This document shows, in pieces, positions 44,670-55,345 of a DNA stretch of 64,000 nucleotides. The position numbers were made by a program, and so were the translations under genes. Source of the DNA: Diabrotica undecimpunctata (lineage: Eukaryota; Arthropoda; Insecta; Coleoptera; Chrysomelidae); assembly GCF_040954645.1 (NCBI RefSeq), contig NC_092806.1, forward strand, positions 114,744,458-114,808,457. The letters are read 5' to 3'. How positions within the stretch are numbered: position 1 is the first letter of the stretch; every line of letters begins with the position of its first letter. The notes beneath the pieces are model-generated. The model was not told the origin of the DNA. It did no database searches and worked only from the letters and a program-made list of their open reading frames with translations.

Positions 44670-46650
44670 TTAATAAATATTAATAAAAACATTTCTAGAA
44701 CTAATCGGAATAACTAAAATTAGAATCTTGTTCATATTCTTCATTGTTGTCACTTTCTGCTTCCATATTTTCACTAATTTTAATATTCTGTCCCTTTTGT
44801 ATTTTCGTCCCATTTTTGGCTTTAAGTGAAAAATAAAACTCATGGTAAACCTTAGGAATGCTAGGAAGACTGTTTCCTCTGGGTTTACATAAATCAAGTA
44901 ACCCATTCAATTTTTTCTCATTTATTGGAAGCAAGCTTGTATACAGTCCAGGTAATTCTTTAGAATTATCGTTTTCATTGAATTTCTTTTGTCTTTTTTA
45001 AAGTTATTATTTTCAGTTCATCGGCATAGTCATATTTGAACTTCATTTTATGAGGCATTTCTGATAAAAAGTGCACTTCTTTAATCTTGCTTATCTTTAG
45101 CTTCTCTCCATCATTATTTTTATCCCAATTTTATAATTTCACCTTTTGTTTTAAACTAAAAAAGTCGCTTTGTACCATTTCTTTTAAAATGTATGGCTTT
45201 CCAAACACTTTTGCCATGTGAATCAACATGATCCATTGATCAGGTGTGTATATTGCTGATTGCCGCTTTTTGGCATTTTCAATAACAGCATGCATGTTGT
45301 CTCCTTCGTTTTGTGTATGCCCTGCTTCTAGGAATAGATGACTTATTAAATATTGAGATTGATGGACGCATAAGAAAATAATGAGAAAATAAAACGGTTG
45401 CGGTTTCATCCGCCACAGTTATCAGAGTAAAGAATAACCTTTTTTACACCGGTTTCTTCTTGATGATTTAAAAAATGCAAAATGCAACTGCTTATTTCGT
45501 TTGGCCCTCTTTTCGCACGAACCTCGTGCCACACATAGCAATAGCCTTTGTTATTTCCTGTATCATAAATTGTAAAATTATATGTGGCGAGTTTACTCTT
45601 GTAATAAAAGTCGCTCACAGCAGATTGGAACGTTACGAGGACTTTCTGTAAATCGAAACAAGCGGCACAAACTGACTTATCATTGATCGCCGCCTCCTTA
45701 TCTGCATCCTTTAAAGCTCTGGCAGCTATTTTATTAGAAATTTGTTTATCAAACCTGTCTTTTATTTTAAGTCTATTTTCTGGACTTGCTAGTGGATAGG
45801 CTGGACAGAGGCTGCATTGGTCCTTTTTTGGTTTAAAAAATGCAATATTGAACTCGACATTAATAATTTCCCTGTATTGTCTTAAAGTTCATACTTCTAC
45901 AAAATTTCTTTCTTGCATGTATTCTAAGCACAATCGATGTATTATTCCAACGTTAAGACCCTCCTCCAAGCACATTTTTGTGGATTTTTATCTGGTGTAG
46001 TGGGAAGGCACCACAGCAAAAAGTTGAATGTGATGTCGTATCGAGTTTAAGATGCTTTCATCAATTTTATTTGGTCTTGCAGCGTGTTTTGCTCTTCTAT
46101 CTACCTTAAGAGATCCACTGTTTCCAATTTTACTTAAAGCGGTTGTTATCCACTGTTCGGATATTCCATAATTATTGAGAAACATAGCTTTGCAAACCGG
46201 TTTGTCGTTGTTGAATTTCGTCTTCATTTGCCGTCTGTTTTTCTCACTTGCTTTTTATCCTCTTTCTTAACGTACCTTGCTATGTAATCCCATTGTCTAT
46301 TGTGATCACCAATTTTCCAAAATTCTTCAAACAATATCTTCCTATTTTCCTCACTTATCTTCTCTCGACATTTATTTCTACAGGCTTCTTTGCATGGATT
46401 CTTCATCTGTCTGGCAGCAATAAGTTGACCCTTACGGTTTTTGTGTTCGATGCCTACGTTTAGATCCTTCTTAGCCTTCACATCAAGTCACCCACTTGTA
46501 TTTCCTAGACGCTTTCTACCTGTTTTTTCTTTACGCATAATGTTACGCTTTCTACAGAAGTTGACACCCTTAATTTGACTTTTAACTTCAGGATTTGGCA
46601 TTTTAGATGAGTCAGTTCTGGTTCATAATTAGGATCAATATCTGAACTAT
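44670..46650 (-). pseudogene. broken SDNC-type DDE transposase
   Basis: An acidic start, SDSSDIDPNYEPELTHLKC, lies near 46650. Then KKDLNVGIEHKNRKGQL, ACRNKCREKISEENRKILFE, KAMFLNNYGISEQWITTALS and AARPNKIDESILNSIRHHIQ (45990-46480). NVEFNIAFFKPKKDQCSLC follows in a frame with stops. Then FYYKSKLATYNFTIYDTGNN, VRAKRGPNEISSCILHFL and VILYSDNCGG (catalytic Asp, near 45412). GHTQNEGDNMHAVIE and YTPDQWIMLIHMAKVFGKPY come from the 45409-45131 frame. A Lys-rich C-terminus ends near 44670. Several stops and frame changes, including a stop right after SDNCGG, make it non-functional. Confidence 0.65.
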
Positions 46651-47156
46651 CTGACAAGTTCCAAAAGTTCCAAGTAAAGTTGTTGCTGTTATCGACAGTT
46701 ATATTAAGAGATTCGCTTGTCTCTGGAGTGGTTGCTGGGAACTAAAGCTGTATCATACGATCAGTTCCTGTATCTGATACAATGGGTACTTCACTAGCAC
46801 AAGTAAATTCAGTGATTGGGGACCAATTCTAAAATTCATCCAATTCTAAAAAAAGGACCAGTTAAAATAAATAAATTATTTGCTAATTTTACAGGCATAA
46901 GTAAACTTGGTTGTCGTTTCATAGATTGTAATGTACATGTGCTAGAAGGGCATACTGTTTTCCAATGTTCTTCTCGTTCTAAAATAATAATTCATTAAGA
47001 AATAAAATTAATATAGATCAAACTTACTTGAATCTGATGATTGTTTTTCACATAAGTTTTTTGCATTGTGCAAAATTTTTTGTTCTTGATTTCATTTTAG
47101 TTCGCGTTAAAAATGATTATTTTCACACAGCGGCTACTTTAAATCTTACCCGCATG

Positions 47157-47193
47157 CACCGCATGCTTATAAAGTATAAGTAAGCATGCGGTG
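47157..47193. repeat. 13-bp perfect hairpin
   Basis: CACCGCATGCTTA (47157-47169) and its exact complement (47181-47193) around an 11-base loop, near the right end of the SDNC-type transposon. Confidence 0.8.
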
Positions 47194-47629
47194 AAACCCG
47201 TAGTAATTCAAACTTGCAATACCTTCCGCTGTTTCTTGCAACGAAGACTACAATAACTCAACCTACTATAGTTTTCGCCTGCAGGAGTGAGGGTCAGTAA
47301 ACTTACTATACATATGCAAATGTTTTACTGGTTGCCTTAAAATTTATACCTATTTACCATACGTTTCTACCAAATAGAGCTTGAAAAGAATAATAATACC
47401 ATAATAGTAAGTCAAATCAAGCGTTTTTTGCATGGGTCGATGTAACCGAAGAGAATTACTTTAAACATTGGTAGTTTTTTGAGAGTGTAACCTCATTTGT
47501 GCTGTGTGTAACTGTCGTGCCGGACGCATCAAGGAATTTGGATATTGGTCAAAATCCTTGGGAATTCCAAGTTTGGCCAAATGGAGAACATGGGTCCTAC
47601 AGGCCCAAATGCCCCCTCTCGGCAACATA

Positions 47630-48100
47630 ACATTATCAACAACTTCTTGAAATGAGCGTGAAGTAGACGGGTTTGTCTAAAGAACTGTAAGCCGTAGAAT
47701 TTTGAGCAGCAGAACTATAGTTACTATTGAGAGACTTTGACGGTTGAGAGGGAGCAGAGGTTTGAGAAATCCTGATCTCTATGTTTAGCAGGGAATTATG
47801 ACGTTTCTCCCAGTAAAAACATGTTTTATGACCAGGACATTCTTGAATCAAATATTTATCTTCAAAACAATGGAAGCATAATGAGTGCTGCTTGACAAAT
47901 TTACGTATAGAGGCAACATTTTGGGACTTAAAAATCTTTACAAGCATAAATAAAATAAGATTTGTTTTTATAGTATGCATATGACTTGTTAAAGGAGCTA
48001 GAACGAGACGATGACATATTTTGTTTAGCATCAGTATGCGTATGACATGAAAATCTTACATCTTTGTTACTTAGGGATTTAGACCTATTAGTGGTGACGG
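47630..48100 (-). pseudogene. BEL/Pao gag with zinc knuckle
   Basis: On the minus strand KDFKSQNVASIRKFVKQHSL leads to the knuckle CFHCFEDKYLIQECPGHKTC, then KRHNSLLNIE, the gag C-terminus of BEL/Pao elements that precedes protease. The protease region beyond 47630 is not recognisable. The LINE at 48101 has entered here and the upstream gag continues beyond 49734. Confidence 0.7.
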
Positions 48101-49722
48101 GAAACTTATGTGGAACAACTGTTTAATGATGACCGTCCTAGTGGGTATACACTGAGCAATGATGATACTGGCCCTTGTATTCTAAAATCAGAAGTGGAAA
48201 ATGCTATAAAGGGTCTTAAAAATAACAAAAGACCAGGCAACGATAACGTATACGGGGAAATATTGAAAATGCTGTGCGAAACAAACAGTCAATTTCTAGA
48301 CTCACTCGTCAGACTCTTTAACAATATTTATAACAGCGGGGAGTTTCCTGAAGACTGGCTAGAGTCAACTTTTGTTGCCATACCGAAAAAACCAAAAGCA
48401 AAGTCTTGTGATCAACATCGGATGATAAGTCTAATTAACCACATTTCGAAGGCATACACCAAGGTTATTTACAACAGAATAAGCAAAAAATGCGAGGATA
48501 ACATTGGAGATTCGCAGTTTGGGTTTCGGAATTCTCTTGGGACAAGAGAAGCACTTTTTAGTCTACAGGTACTCATTCAGCGCTGCAGAGATATGAACAA
48601 AGACGTGTACATATGCTTTATAGACTACGCAAAAGCATTCCATAACGTAAAGCACGAAAAGATAATTGAAGTTCTCCATAAGATCGGAGTCGACTACAGA
48701 GACATTCGAACAATAGCGAGTCTCTATTGGGGCCAAACAGCTAAAGTGAAAGTAGGATCTACATTGACCAATAAAATTGAGATCAAGAAAGGGGTACGAC
48801 AGGGCTGTATTTTGTCTCCTATTGTCTTTAATATATACTCAGAAGAAGTATTTAAGACAGCGCTGGAGGAAAGCACAGAAGGCATAAAGATAAATGGAGA
48901 AATAATTAATAACATAAGGTATGCTGATGACACTGTGATTCTAGCAAGTAGCATGGAGGAACTGAGTTGCCTAATGAGTAAGATACAAAAAACAAGTGCA
49001 CAATACGGACTCGGACTACGGACTACGGACTAAATATCACAAAAACCAAATGGATATTAGTAAGCAAAACCCAACAACCACCACAGCAACTGATATTAGA
49101 CAATGAAAGAATTGAACACGTGGATTCGTACATCTACTTGGGAACAACAGTTAACTCAAATTGGGATCAAGCGAAGGAAATACGTATAAGAGTAGAAAAG
49201 GCAAGAGCATCGTTCACTAGCATGAAGCAAATTTTCACCTCTAAAAGCCTCACCCTACCTCTCAAAATTCGACTTCTGAAATGTTATGTATTCCCGGTTT
49301 TGTTATATGGAATGGAGGCGTGGACAATGACCGCAACATTGATAAAAAAAGTAGAGGCCTTCGAAATGTGGGCTTACCGACGTATATTACGTATATCCTG
49401 GACTGATCACGTGACCAACGAAGAGGTACTACGCCGGATAGGTAAAGAGAGAGAGGTAGAAATAAGTATAAAGAAAAGAAAGTTGGAATACTTGGGTCAC
49501 GTTATGAGACATAATAAATATAGAGTACTACAACTGATCATTCAAGGGAAAATAGACAGCAGAAGGGGTCCAGGGAGGAGAAGACACTCGTGGCTCCAAA
49601 ACTTGCGGCAATGGTTCGGATTGTCATCTGCTGAACTATTCAGATCTGCCGTAAACAGAGTCAGAATAGCCATGTTGATTGCCAACGTTCGGAACGGACA
49701 AGTCGCATGAAGAAGAAGAAGA
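48101..49722 (+). mobile_element. 5'-truncated LINE with 11-bp TSD
   Basis: AGTGGTGACGG flanks it (48090-48100 and 49723-49733). The 1.6-kb insert carries RT and C-terminus of one ORF2 and ends in an AGAAGAAGAAGAAG tail. It is the longest copy in this window of the family whose 3' ends also occur at 10790, 11752, 12293, 32889 and 35801. It entered the BEL gag in opposite orientation. Confidence 0.88.
48110..49710 (+). pseudogene. LINE reverse transcriptase and C-terminal domain
   Basis: The first frame (48110-49033) has EQLFNDDRPSGYTLSNDDTG, KRPGNDNVYGEILKM, FRNSLGTREALFSLQVLIQR and VYICFIDYAKAFHNVKHEK (first Asp). GVRQGCILSPIVFNIYSEEV and NIRYADDTVILASSMEE (DD) follow. At 49009-49030 a four-fold CGGACTA repeat shifts the frame. 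The second frame (to 49710) has DSYIYLGTTVNSNWDQAKEI, PVLLYGMEAWTMTATLIKKV and RKLEYLGHVMRHNKYRVLQL, ending VRNGQVA. Apart from that one slip it is nearly intact, though it lacks the endonuclease. Confidence 0.85.
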
Positions 49723-49733
49723 AGTGGTGACGG

Positions 49734-50017
49734 AAAGTATTTCCAAATGGCGGACTCAATTTTCTATCGAATTCATAAATTGAGAACCATCTGATTGCTC
49801 AAGTTCATGTTCTTGAGAAAATTCTAATTGACGATGTAGCATTGTCTAATTTCTCGCTAATAAGATGTATTAAAACTTAATTTTACTTTAACTTGTACTT
49901 TTAACTTCTCGTGCGATAAATTAAGGTACAGAAGAGATTTATTTGCATTGGAGATGGTTGTGTGAAATTCTTTGAGCTAAGTTAAAGTTTCCCCACCTAA
50001 GTTAGTTAAGTTGACCC
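49734..50017 (-). pseudogene. BEL/Pao gag, upstream part
   Basis: Position between two LINEs and continuity across the 48101-49722 insertion suggest more BEL gag. The minus-strand text is poor (a stretch like LEFSQEHELEQSDGSQFMNS) and carries stops, so this rests mainly on context. Confidence 0.4.
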
Positions 50018-51316
50018 AACTAACAATGCAAAACGTAAGCTCATGCGTTAGAATTGAAGGAGAAAACTCTAAGTTCTTTGACATTAATAATGGTCTAAGG
50101 CAGGGGGACGCGCTGAGTGCTTCCCTCTATTCGGATTGCCGAATATAGGCCTCTCCTAATTCTCGCCATTCATCCCTGTTGTTGGTAAGACGTGTCCACA
50201 TTGGTCCTGCAGTTTTTTAATATTGTCGCTCCAGCGCATTTGCGGTCTTCCTCGTGGTCTTTTGGCTTCATGTGGCCGCCAATTCCCGATTTATTTATTC
50301 CATCGGCCATCCTTAAGACGTTTGTTATGTCCAGCCCATTTTCATTTCAGTTTATCTGCCTCTTCGACGGCATCTTTTACTTTTGTTGTATTACGAATGT
50401 CTTCATTGGTTTGTCCTTTGATATTACCTTGGAAAAGGCAATGAGACAATTAAATATTAGAATAAATGGAACTATTTTTAATAGATCAACTTAAATTCTC
50501 GCATTCGCTGACGATATAGGCATAGTGGGCAGAAGTCTGAGATATATGGTATAATGTTTTACCAGGTTTGCGGACACGGTAAGTGAATTAGGACTTATGG
50601 TAAACGAGGAAAAAAGCAAAAACATGTTAGTTTCTAAAAACCCCCGAAATATCTAACAGAAAATTCAAATTAACAATCATACATTTGAGCAAGTCAAAGA
50701 ATTCACATATCTTGGACCGCTAGTAAAAGCAACAAACACGACAAGCGACGAAATAAAAAGACGCATAGCAACTACAAACAGAAGTGTTCACGGTCTCCAG
50801 AAACATTTAAAAAATAAAAATATAAAACGAGCAGTAAAGCCCAATATAAATAAGACCTTAATAAGACCGGTTTTGATATATGAGGCTGAAATGTGGAGCT
50901 TATCTTAAAATGATAAAAGCCTTCTTGGTATTTTTGAGAGAAAAATTCTTAGAAAGATTTTTGGGATCCTAAATGAAAATGGGCTATGGCGTCGAAGATA
51001 TAACTTTGAACTATATCAATTATACACCGATACAGATATTATGAAAGTTGTTAAACTGCAGAGACTTAGATGGGCTGGACACATTGCTAGGATGTCAGAT
51101 CAAGAATACACGAAGAGATTAACATTTTCAAAACCAAAGGGCATAAGAAGTAGAGGACGACCACGAAGGAAATGGATTAGTGATGTGGAAGAAGACCTAG
51201 AGATTCTAAGGGTCAGAAGATGGAGAAAAGTTGCCAAGAATCGACAGGAGTGGCGACTTCTTTGTGAGCAGGGAAGATCCACAACGGATTGTCGAGCCAC
51301 TTATGATGATGATGGG
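50018..51316 (+). mobile_element. LINE with ATG-repeat tail, itself interrupted
   Basis: It starts within RT at SSCVRIEGENSKFFDINNGL, then RQGDALSASLY, and is cut by an RTE piece (about 50130-50410). It resumes with LEKAMRQLNIRINGTIF and FADDIGIVGRS (DD). The C-terminal domain reads FTYLGPLVKATNTTSDEIKR, RRRYNFELYQLYTDTDI and LQRLRWAGHIARMSDQEY, and the copy ends GATGATGATGGG at 51316. Frame errors are present. The tail and C-terminus match the piece at 7193-7516. Confidence 0.75.
50130..50410 (-). mobile_element. RTE-type LINE 3' end inside another LINE
   Basis: On the minus strand: NEDIRNTTKVKDAVEEADKL, KWAGHNKRLKDGR, NWRPHEAKRPRGRPQMRWSD and NIKKLQDQCGHV. This is the RTE C-terminus seen at 51951-52373. 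It lies between two in-order segments of the plus-strand LINE. No target duplication could be read. Confidence 0.7.
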
Positions 51317-51319
51317 TAA

Positions 51320-51660
51320 AAGTTACATTATTAGGCCACACTTTTGAATCAATAAGCTTTGCGAATAACTGAATATTATTGGAGTACCTATTAATTAACG
51401 TGGAGAGTTCAATGCCATAAGTAGACGCTATGAGTGTGGGGCTCTCCATTCACAGGAAGGGCTCTCATTTTTACAGAGAACGCAAATAAATAAACTTTTC
51501 TATACTAGTGAGTAATGTACTTGCATCTACGGTGCAAGTAAATATTTGACGAAAGGGTTAAAATTTATTAAATTCGCCACAAAAACATTCTAATTGGATT
51601 CGCATGGGTATATTCGGAATAGGATGATTATTTGAGTAAAATAACTATTAGAATAGCGAA
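51320..51660 (-). other. probable BEL/Pao gag N-terminal remnant
   Basis: Lies in the gag position of the BEL element between two insertions. A short minus-strand stretch, SPTLIASTYGIELSTLINRY, is open, but I cannot match it firmly. Confidence 0.3.
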
Positions 51661-51667
51661 TCAACAA

Positions 51668-52376
51668 AAATAGGTCTACAAATGAATTATAATAAAACGA
51701 AAATTATGACCAACCAACCAGAAGAATTAATAATTACAATTGCACAAACAACTATAGAGCAAGTAAAAGAATACGTATATTTGGGACAACTAGTTAAATT
51801 AATAATATATAATTGGGACATTAAATAAAGAAAATCAGACCGGAGAAATAAAAAGAAGGATACGGTTGGCTTGGGTAACCTTCGGAAAACTTTCCTATAT
51901 ACTAAAAAATAGAAAATACCCCAATATTTAAAAACAAGAGTCTTCAACCAATGTATACTTCCTGTTCTCACCTACGGTCAACTTGGACGTGTACAAAGGA
52001 AAACATGGAAAAAATAGCAAAGAGCCAAAAAACCATGGAATCGCAAATGCTGAACATCAGGCTATCAGACAAGAAAAGAAATACTTGGATCCGCAACAAA
52101 ACAAAAGTGACCGATGTATTAACGCAGATAGCAAAACTTAAGTGGAAGTTCGCTGGACATACCATAAGACAGAAAGACGACAGATGGAATAAGATGATTA
52201 TACACTGGAGACCAATAAGTTATAAACGGAAAAGAGGAAGGCCACAAATGAGATGGTCAGATGACTTGAACAAACACGCAGGCCCGAAGTGGATACAAAC
52301 TGTCTACAATAGAGAGACATGGAAGAAGGAAGAGGAGGCCTATGTCCAAAATTGGACAGCAAGGGCTGTATAGATA
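51668..52376 (+). pseudogene. RTE-type LINE 3' end
   Basis: Starts at about 51675 with LQMNYNKTKIMTNQPEELII, then EQVKEYVYLGQLVKL in a broken frame. The 140-codon frame (51951-52373) continues with RNKTKVTDVLTQIAKLKWKF, AGHTIRQKDDRWNKMIIHWR and RGRPQMRWSDDLNKHAG, ending VQNWTARAV. It is the C-terminal part of an RTE ORF2, related to 39434-41030. It lies in the leader/gag region of the minus-strand BEL element. Confidence 0.75.
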
Positions 52377-53160
52377 GAGATAGAACTATTAGAAGTAATG
52401 CTATTATCTGGTACACTCAATTTAAGGAAATTCTTCTTAGATGTGGAAAGCATATTTAAATAAATATTATCGATGATGTCGGTATTTTAATAATCTGCAG
52501 CTGCAAAGGATTCTATTTTGTCTTAACGCTCGGCAATAAGAATCGTACGCTGTTTTTAACTGTGAAATACGATCTTTAATTGAGTGTACAGTGAGATTAG
52601 ACAAATAAACTTATATTACGATAATTACTTTGTCAATTTAGTTTTTTCTAGGCGCCTATTTTTAAAGTCTGTGTTAACTCCATCTTTGACATGTAATGAG
52701 AATTTAAACAAACAATATATTACCTAAATTATTAAATGGATATGAAGAGATACAGTACAAAAATGGATAAATGTAATATTATGCTAATTTACTTGATATG
52801 TAAAATACCAGCCGGTAAAATGAAAATTAAGATAACAGTATAGGAAATGCTGATATTAAACAATATTTTATGCAAGTCATAGTTTTCGAAAACCGATAAG
52901 AAATTTGGTACTTAAAAAAAAACTATTATTAATAGCAATAAAACCCTTGTGTCGGAATAAAACAAAGAGATAGCCGACGTATAAAGATATGAAGTGTATT
53001 TGACAAAATTTCCTATGCATGCGACGTTACCGATTTTTGAAAAAAGTCCGAAATTTGCAGAAAACCAAAAAATTAAAAGTGGAGAAAATCTATAAGATAT
53101 TTTTGTGGATATTTCAACCAAAGTGCTAAGAAAGAGATTACAGGTAGAGAAGAGCCTTAA
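52377..53160 (-). other. BEL/Pao leader region
   Basis: AT-rich, between the primer binding site and the RTE insertion. No coding sequence can be read. The short minus-strand frame at 53121-52912 has no recognisable content. Confidence 0.4.
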
Positions 53161-53163
53161 TGT

Positions 53164-53179
53164 CCGGCTCGAAGGACCA
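53164..53179 (-). promoter_or_regulatory. BEL/Pao primer binding site
   Basis: On the minus strand TGGTCCTTCGAGCCGG, a sequence commonly found just inside the 5' LTR of BEL/Pao elements. It would pair with a tRNA 3' end reading CCGGCTCGAAGGACCA (tRNA-Arg likely). It lies about 25 bases inside the upstream LTR copy. Confidence 0.75.
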
Positions 53180-53202
53180 CTTATGATCGTTCAAAAGTGT
53201 AT

Positions 53203-53321
53203 AACATAGGTTGCTGGATACAAATATGACAGCCTTTACCTGTAATATAGAAATGTCTTAAACACTACCAGTTCAAAAAGCTATCCAAAGATACGAAATA
53301 TTTATTAAAGAGAGAGTGAGT

Positions 53322-53360
<39 letters not shown>

Positions 53361-53890
53361 ACAAATAACATAAATAAAGTCAATACAAATGAGAGAACAA
53401 GTCAACAAAATTCCTAGGACTAAATACTATTTACTAATTAATGCAAGTCTTTCGAATGTCTATGTGCGCTATTGCCATTCAAGTCACTGTCACGAAGATC
53501 CTTAATGTAGAGATGTGACAACCATGTGTGTCTAAGGCTACGAAGAGAACTATGCGAAAACTTCTAAAACTTACTGGCTTCCACAAAAAGGGCACTACGA
53601 ACTTATAATTTATTGCTCTTATATCAAGAGCGGAACAAATCTTTGACAGATTAGGAGAGAGACATGAATGTTTGTGGAATATTCCTTGTTGGATTTTTTT
53701 AGGGCTTCTGCAAACAAAGATGTTGACTAACTTCGATCTCATTGTAGGCGGGTACCTATTGTTTCGAGGAGTCTTTTTTGGAACTAGATATGCCTTATGC
53801 GCACGAAGCACTAAGTACTGCTGCCATTTTAAATATTTACACTGTTATCAATATTGGCAAATTATTTTCAATATGTTGTGTATATGTCAA
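53203..53890 (-). repeat. 5' LTR of the second BEL/Pao element
   Basis: Imperfect copy of 41842-42481 in the same orientation, with many substitutions and small indels and a GA-microsatellite at 53309-53357 not present in the other LTR. LTR divergence indicates an old insertion. Confidence 0.65.
53309..53357. repeat. (GA)n microsatellite
   Basis: AGAGAG repeat with GTGA interruptions, inside the LTR. Confidence 0.9.
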
Positions 53891-53899
53891 ATTGTTATA

Positions 53900-54230
53900 T
53901 GTTCGATATATTCATTTAACACCAAGCTTTTAAAAATACTGTATCCTTCAAAGAGAAATTAGGACAGAACACAAGTTATTCTTTTTATATAACAGAACAA
54001 ATTAATACAAAATGTTTATTACCGGTGAAAATAAATAGAAGCACTTTTTTTAAACCAGTTAGTAAAAATGAAAGCACTTCACGCAATTATCATTTTAATA
54101 GTATTGAATAAACAACATTATGCTGTAACCTAGACAATGCACTTTCTGCCAAAAAAGCAAATGGCGGACGAATAAGCAAAGGCATCAAAAATTTGAGCTG
54201 ACTTATATTAGTTTATGTTTATGTATTAGA
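53900..54230. other. AT-rich spacer
   Basis: No feature recognised. Confidence 0.4.
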
Positions 54231-54231
54231 T

Positions 54232-54590
54232 GTTAAACAGCAAGGATGATAGTATACATCCCTGTCGGACCCCACGTTTAATTTTGATATCATCGGATTC
54301 TCCTGCCTGTGTACGGATAGACGATGTTTGATTCCAGTAAAGATTGTTAATAATTCTTAGATCACAGGTGTTTATTCCAATATTTGTTAATATCTCCATC
54401 AGCTTGTCGTATTTAACTGTATTAAATGCTTTATGGTAATTAATAAAGCATGCCTAAATATCGCAATTTACTCTTCTTAAATACTTTAATCTCTACATCG
54501 TTAAAATAGCACTTGTATGCTAAAGAGTGCAATTGCACTTGTGCCAACTGCGTTCCGAAAACCAAAGTGTGTACGGCTGATTTTTTCTTC
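54232..54590 (-). pseudogene. LINE reverse transcriptase fragment
   Basis: On the minus strand: RTHFGFRNAVGT, then a broken segment, then LLITIKHLIQ where the ID(Y)xKAF block should be. KYDKLMEILTNIGINTCDLR and IINNLYWNQTSSIRTQAGES follow, then IKRGVRQGC. These are the RT middle blocks of the 48101-type LINE. Several stops; the YADD block is absent. Confidence 0.7.
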
Positions 54591-54738
54591 GCATAGTCTA
54601 TACAGAGTGGTCCTTAAGTAATTGTATAAAAAGAAACTGCAGATTCTATATTCTGTATTGTTTCTTCGCATAGTCTATACAGGGTGGTCCTTAAGTAATT
54701 GTACAAAAAGAAACTGCAGATTCTACATTTTCAAATAT
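54585..54738. repeat. 77-bp tandem duplication
   Basis: TTCTTCGCATAGTCTATACA, then GRGTGGTCCTTAAGTAATTG, to GCAGATTCTA occurs twice with a 77-base shift (starts 54585 and 54662) and very few differences. The CTATACAGGGTGGTCC segment recalls the TACAGGGTG ends of common insect repeats, and ATACAGGGTGTT recurs at 54788. Confidence 0.8.
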
Positions 54739-54739
54739 T

Positions 54740-55200
54740 ACGATTTAAGCCAAATATCTTTAATAAATTGTTGATATTAAGAAAGATACAGGGTGTTAAA
54801 GTGGAAATTTAAAATTTTATTTTTCGCTATAACTTTCATGTTTGTAAACGTTTATGTATAAAAATTTATAACTGGATACTATTAAATATGAGCAATTATA
54901 ATTTGATGCATATTTTGATGTAGCTAGTAGAGGGCACTACATAAATGCCACATATGTGGCATACATTTGCACTTAACTTTTTGCTTTTCAAGTTACTGCT
55001 ATTTGTGATAAAAAATATTAAAGATACATTATTTTAACAAAAGAAAGGTATACCAGGAGAGAAATTCTCTCTCCTGTTGCCGACAAAAATGTAGCGTAGA
55101 ATAATTTTTAATTAATTTTAAACTGTTTGTCCTTGTTTTAGTGTAGTGTTATGTACAATTTGTGTTTAATTTCATGTTTGTTACATTCTGCCCTTGTTGG
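54740..55200. other. unassigned repeat-like stretch
   Basis: Includes ATACAGGGTGTTAAAGTGG (54788), an 18-bp palindrome ATGCCACATATGTGGCAT (54945-54962) and a small hairpin around AATTC near 55056-55078 (CAGGAGAGA arms). No coding sequence. Confidence 0.5.
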
Positions 55201-55203
55201 ATA

Positions 55204-55260
55204 GCCCAAATTTGACGAAATGCCCCTGATGATGCTGTAGAAAGCGAAAGTACTTGGGCA
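55204..55260 (+). ncRNA. hammerhead-like motif, Penelope-type
   Basis: CTGATGA (55226-55232), a GCT/AGC mini-stem, and GAAA (55246-55249) are followed by the palindrome AGTACT and then TGGGCA. TGCCC (55221-55225) can pair with GGGCA (55256-55260) as stem I. This matches a minimal type I hammerhead, known from terminal repeats of Penelope-like elements, with a self-complementary stem III that could form a dimer. A bulged T in stem II makes activity uncertain. Flanks resemble Penelope-like ends. Confidence 0.5.
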
Positions 55261-55345
55261 AGCTTTGATTATTAAAATTGTGCTCGATATTTGCCTTTAA
55301 TTTTTCAAAGTTCATTTCTTTGAGCATTTAACCCCTAGTAACACA

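Larger units (their letters stand above)
44517..47440 (-). mobile_element. DNA transposon with SDNC-type DDE transposase
   Basis: A 2.9-kb insertion with perfect 13-bp inverted ends, TCGACCCATGCAA, at 44517-44529 and 47428-47440. A clear TSD was not found. The transposase on the minus strand is broken. A 13-bp hairpin lies near the right end (47157-47193). It interrupts the BEL element between its gag and RT. The family resembles the large SDNC...GQ transposases common in insect genomes (Sola-like is possible); I cannot assign it firmly. Confidence 0.65.
41842..53890 (-). mobile_element. second BEL/Pao element, about 12 kb with insertions
   Basis: Minus-strand order from high to low coordinate: LTR (53890-53203), primer binding site (53179-53164), leader and gag (to 47636), RT (44516-43864), integrase (43620-42880), LTR (42481-41842). 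All parts are broken. At least four separate elements have entered it: RTE-type 51668-52376, LINE 50018-51316, LINE 48101-49722 and a DNA transposon 44517-47440. Removing these leaves roughly 5.5 kb, a sensible size for a decayed BEL/Pao copy. Confidence 0.7.
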
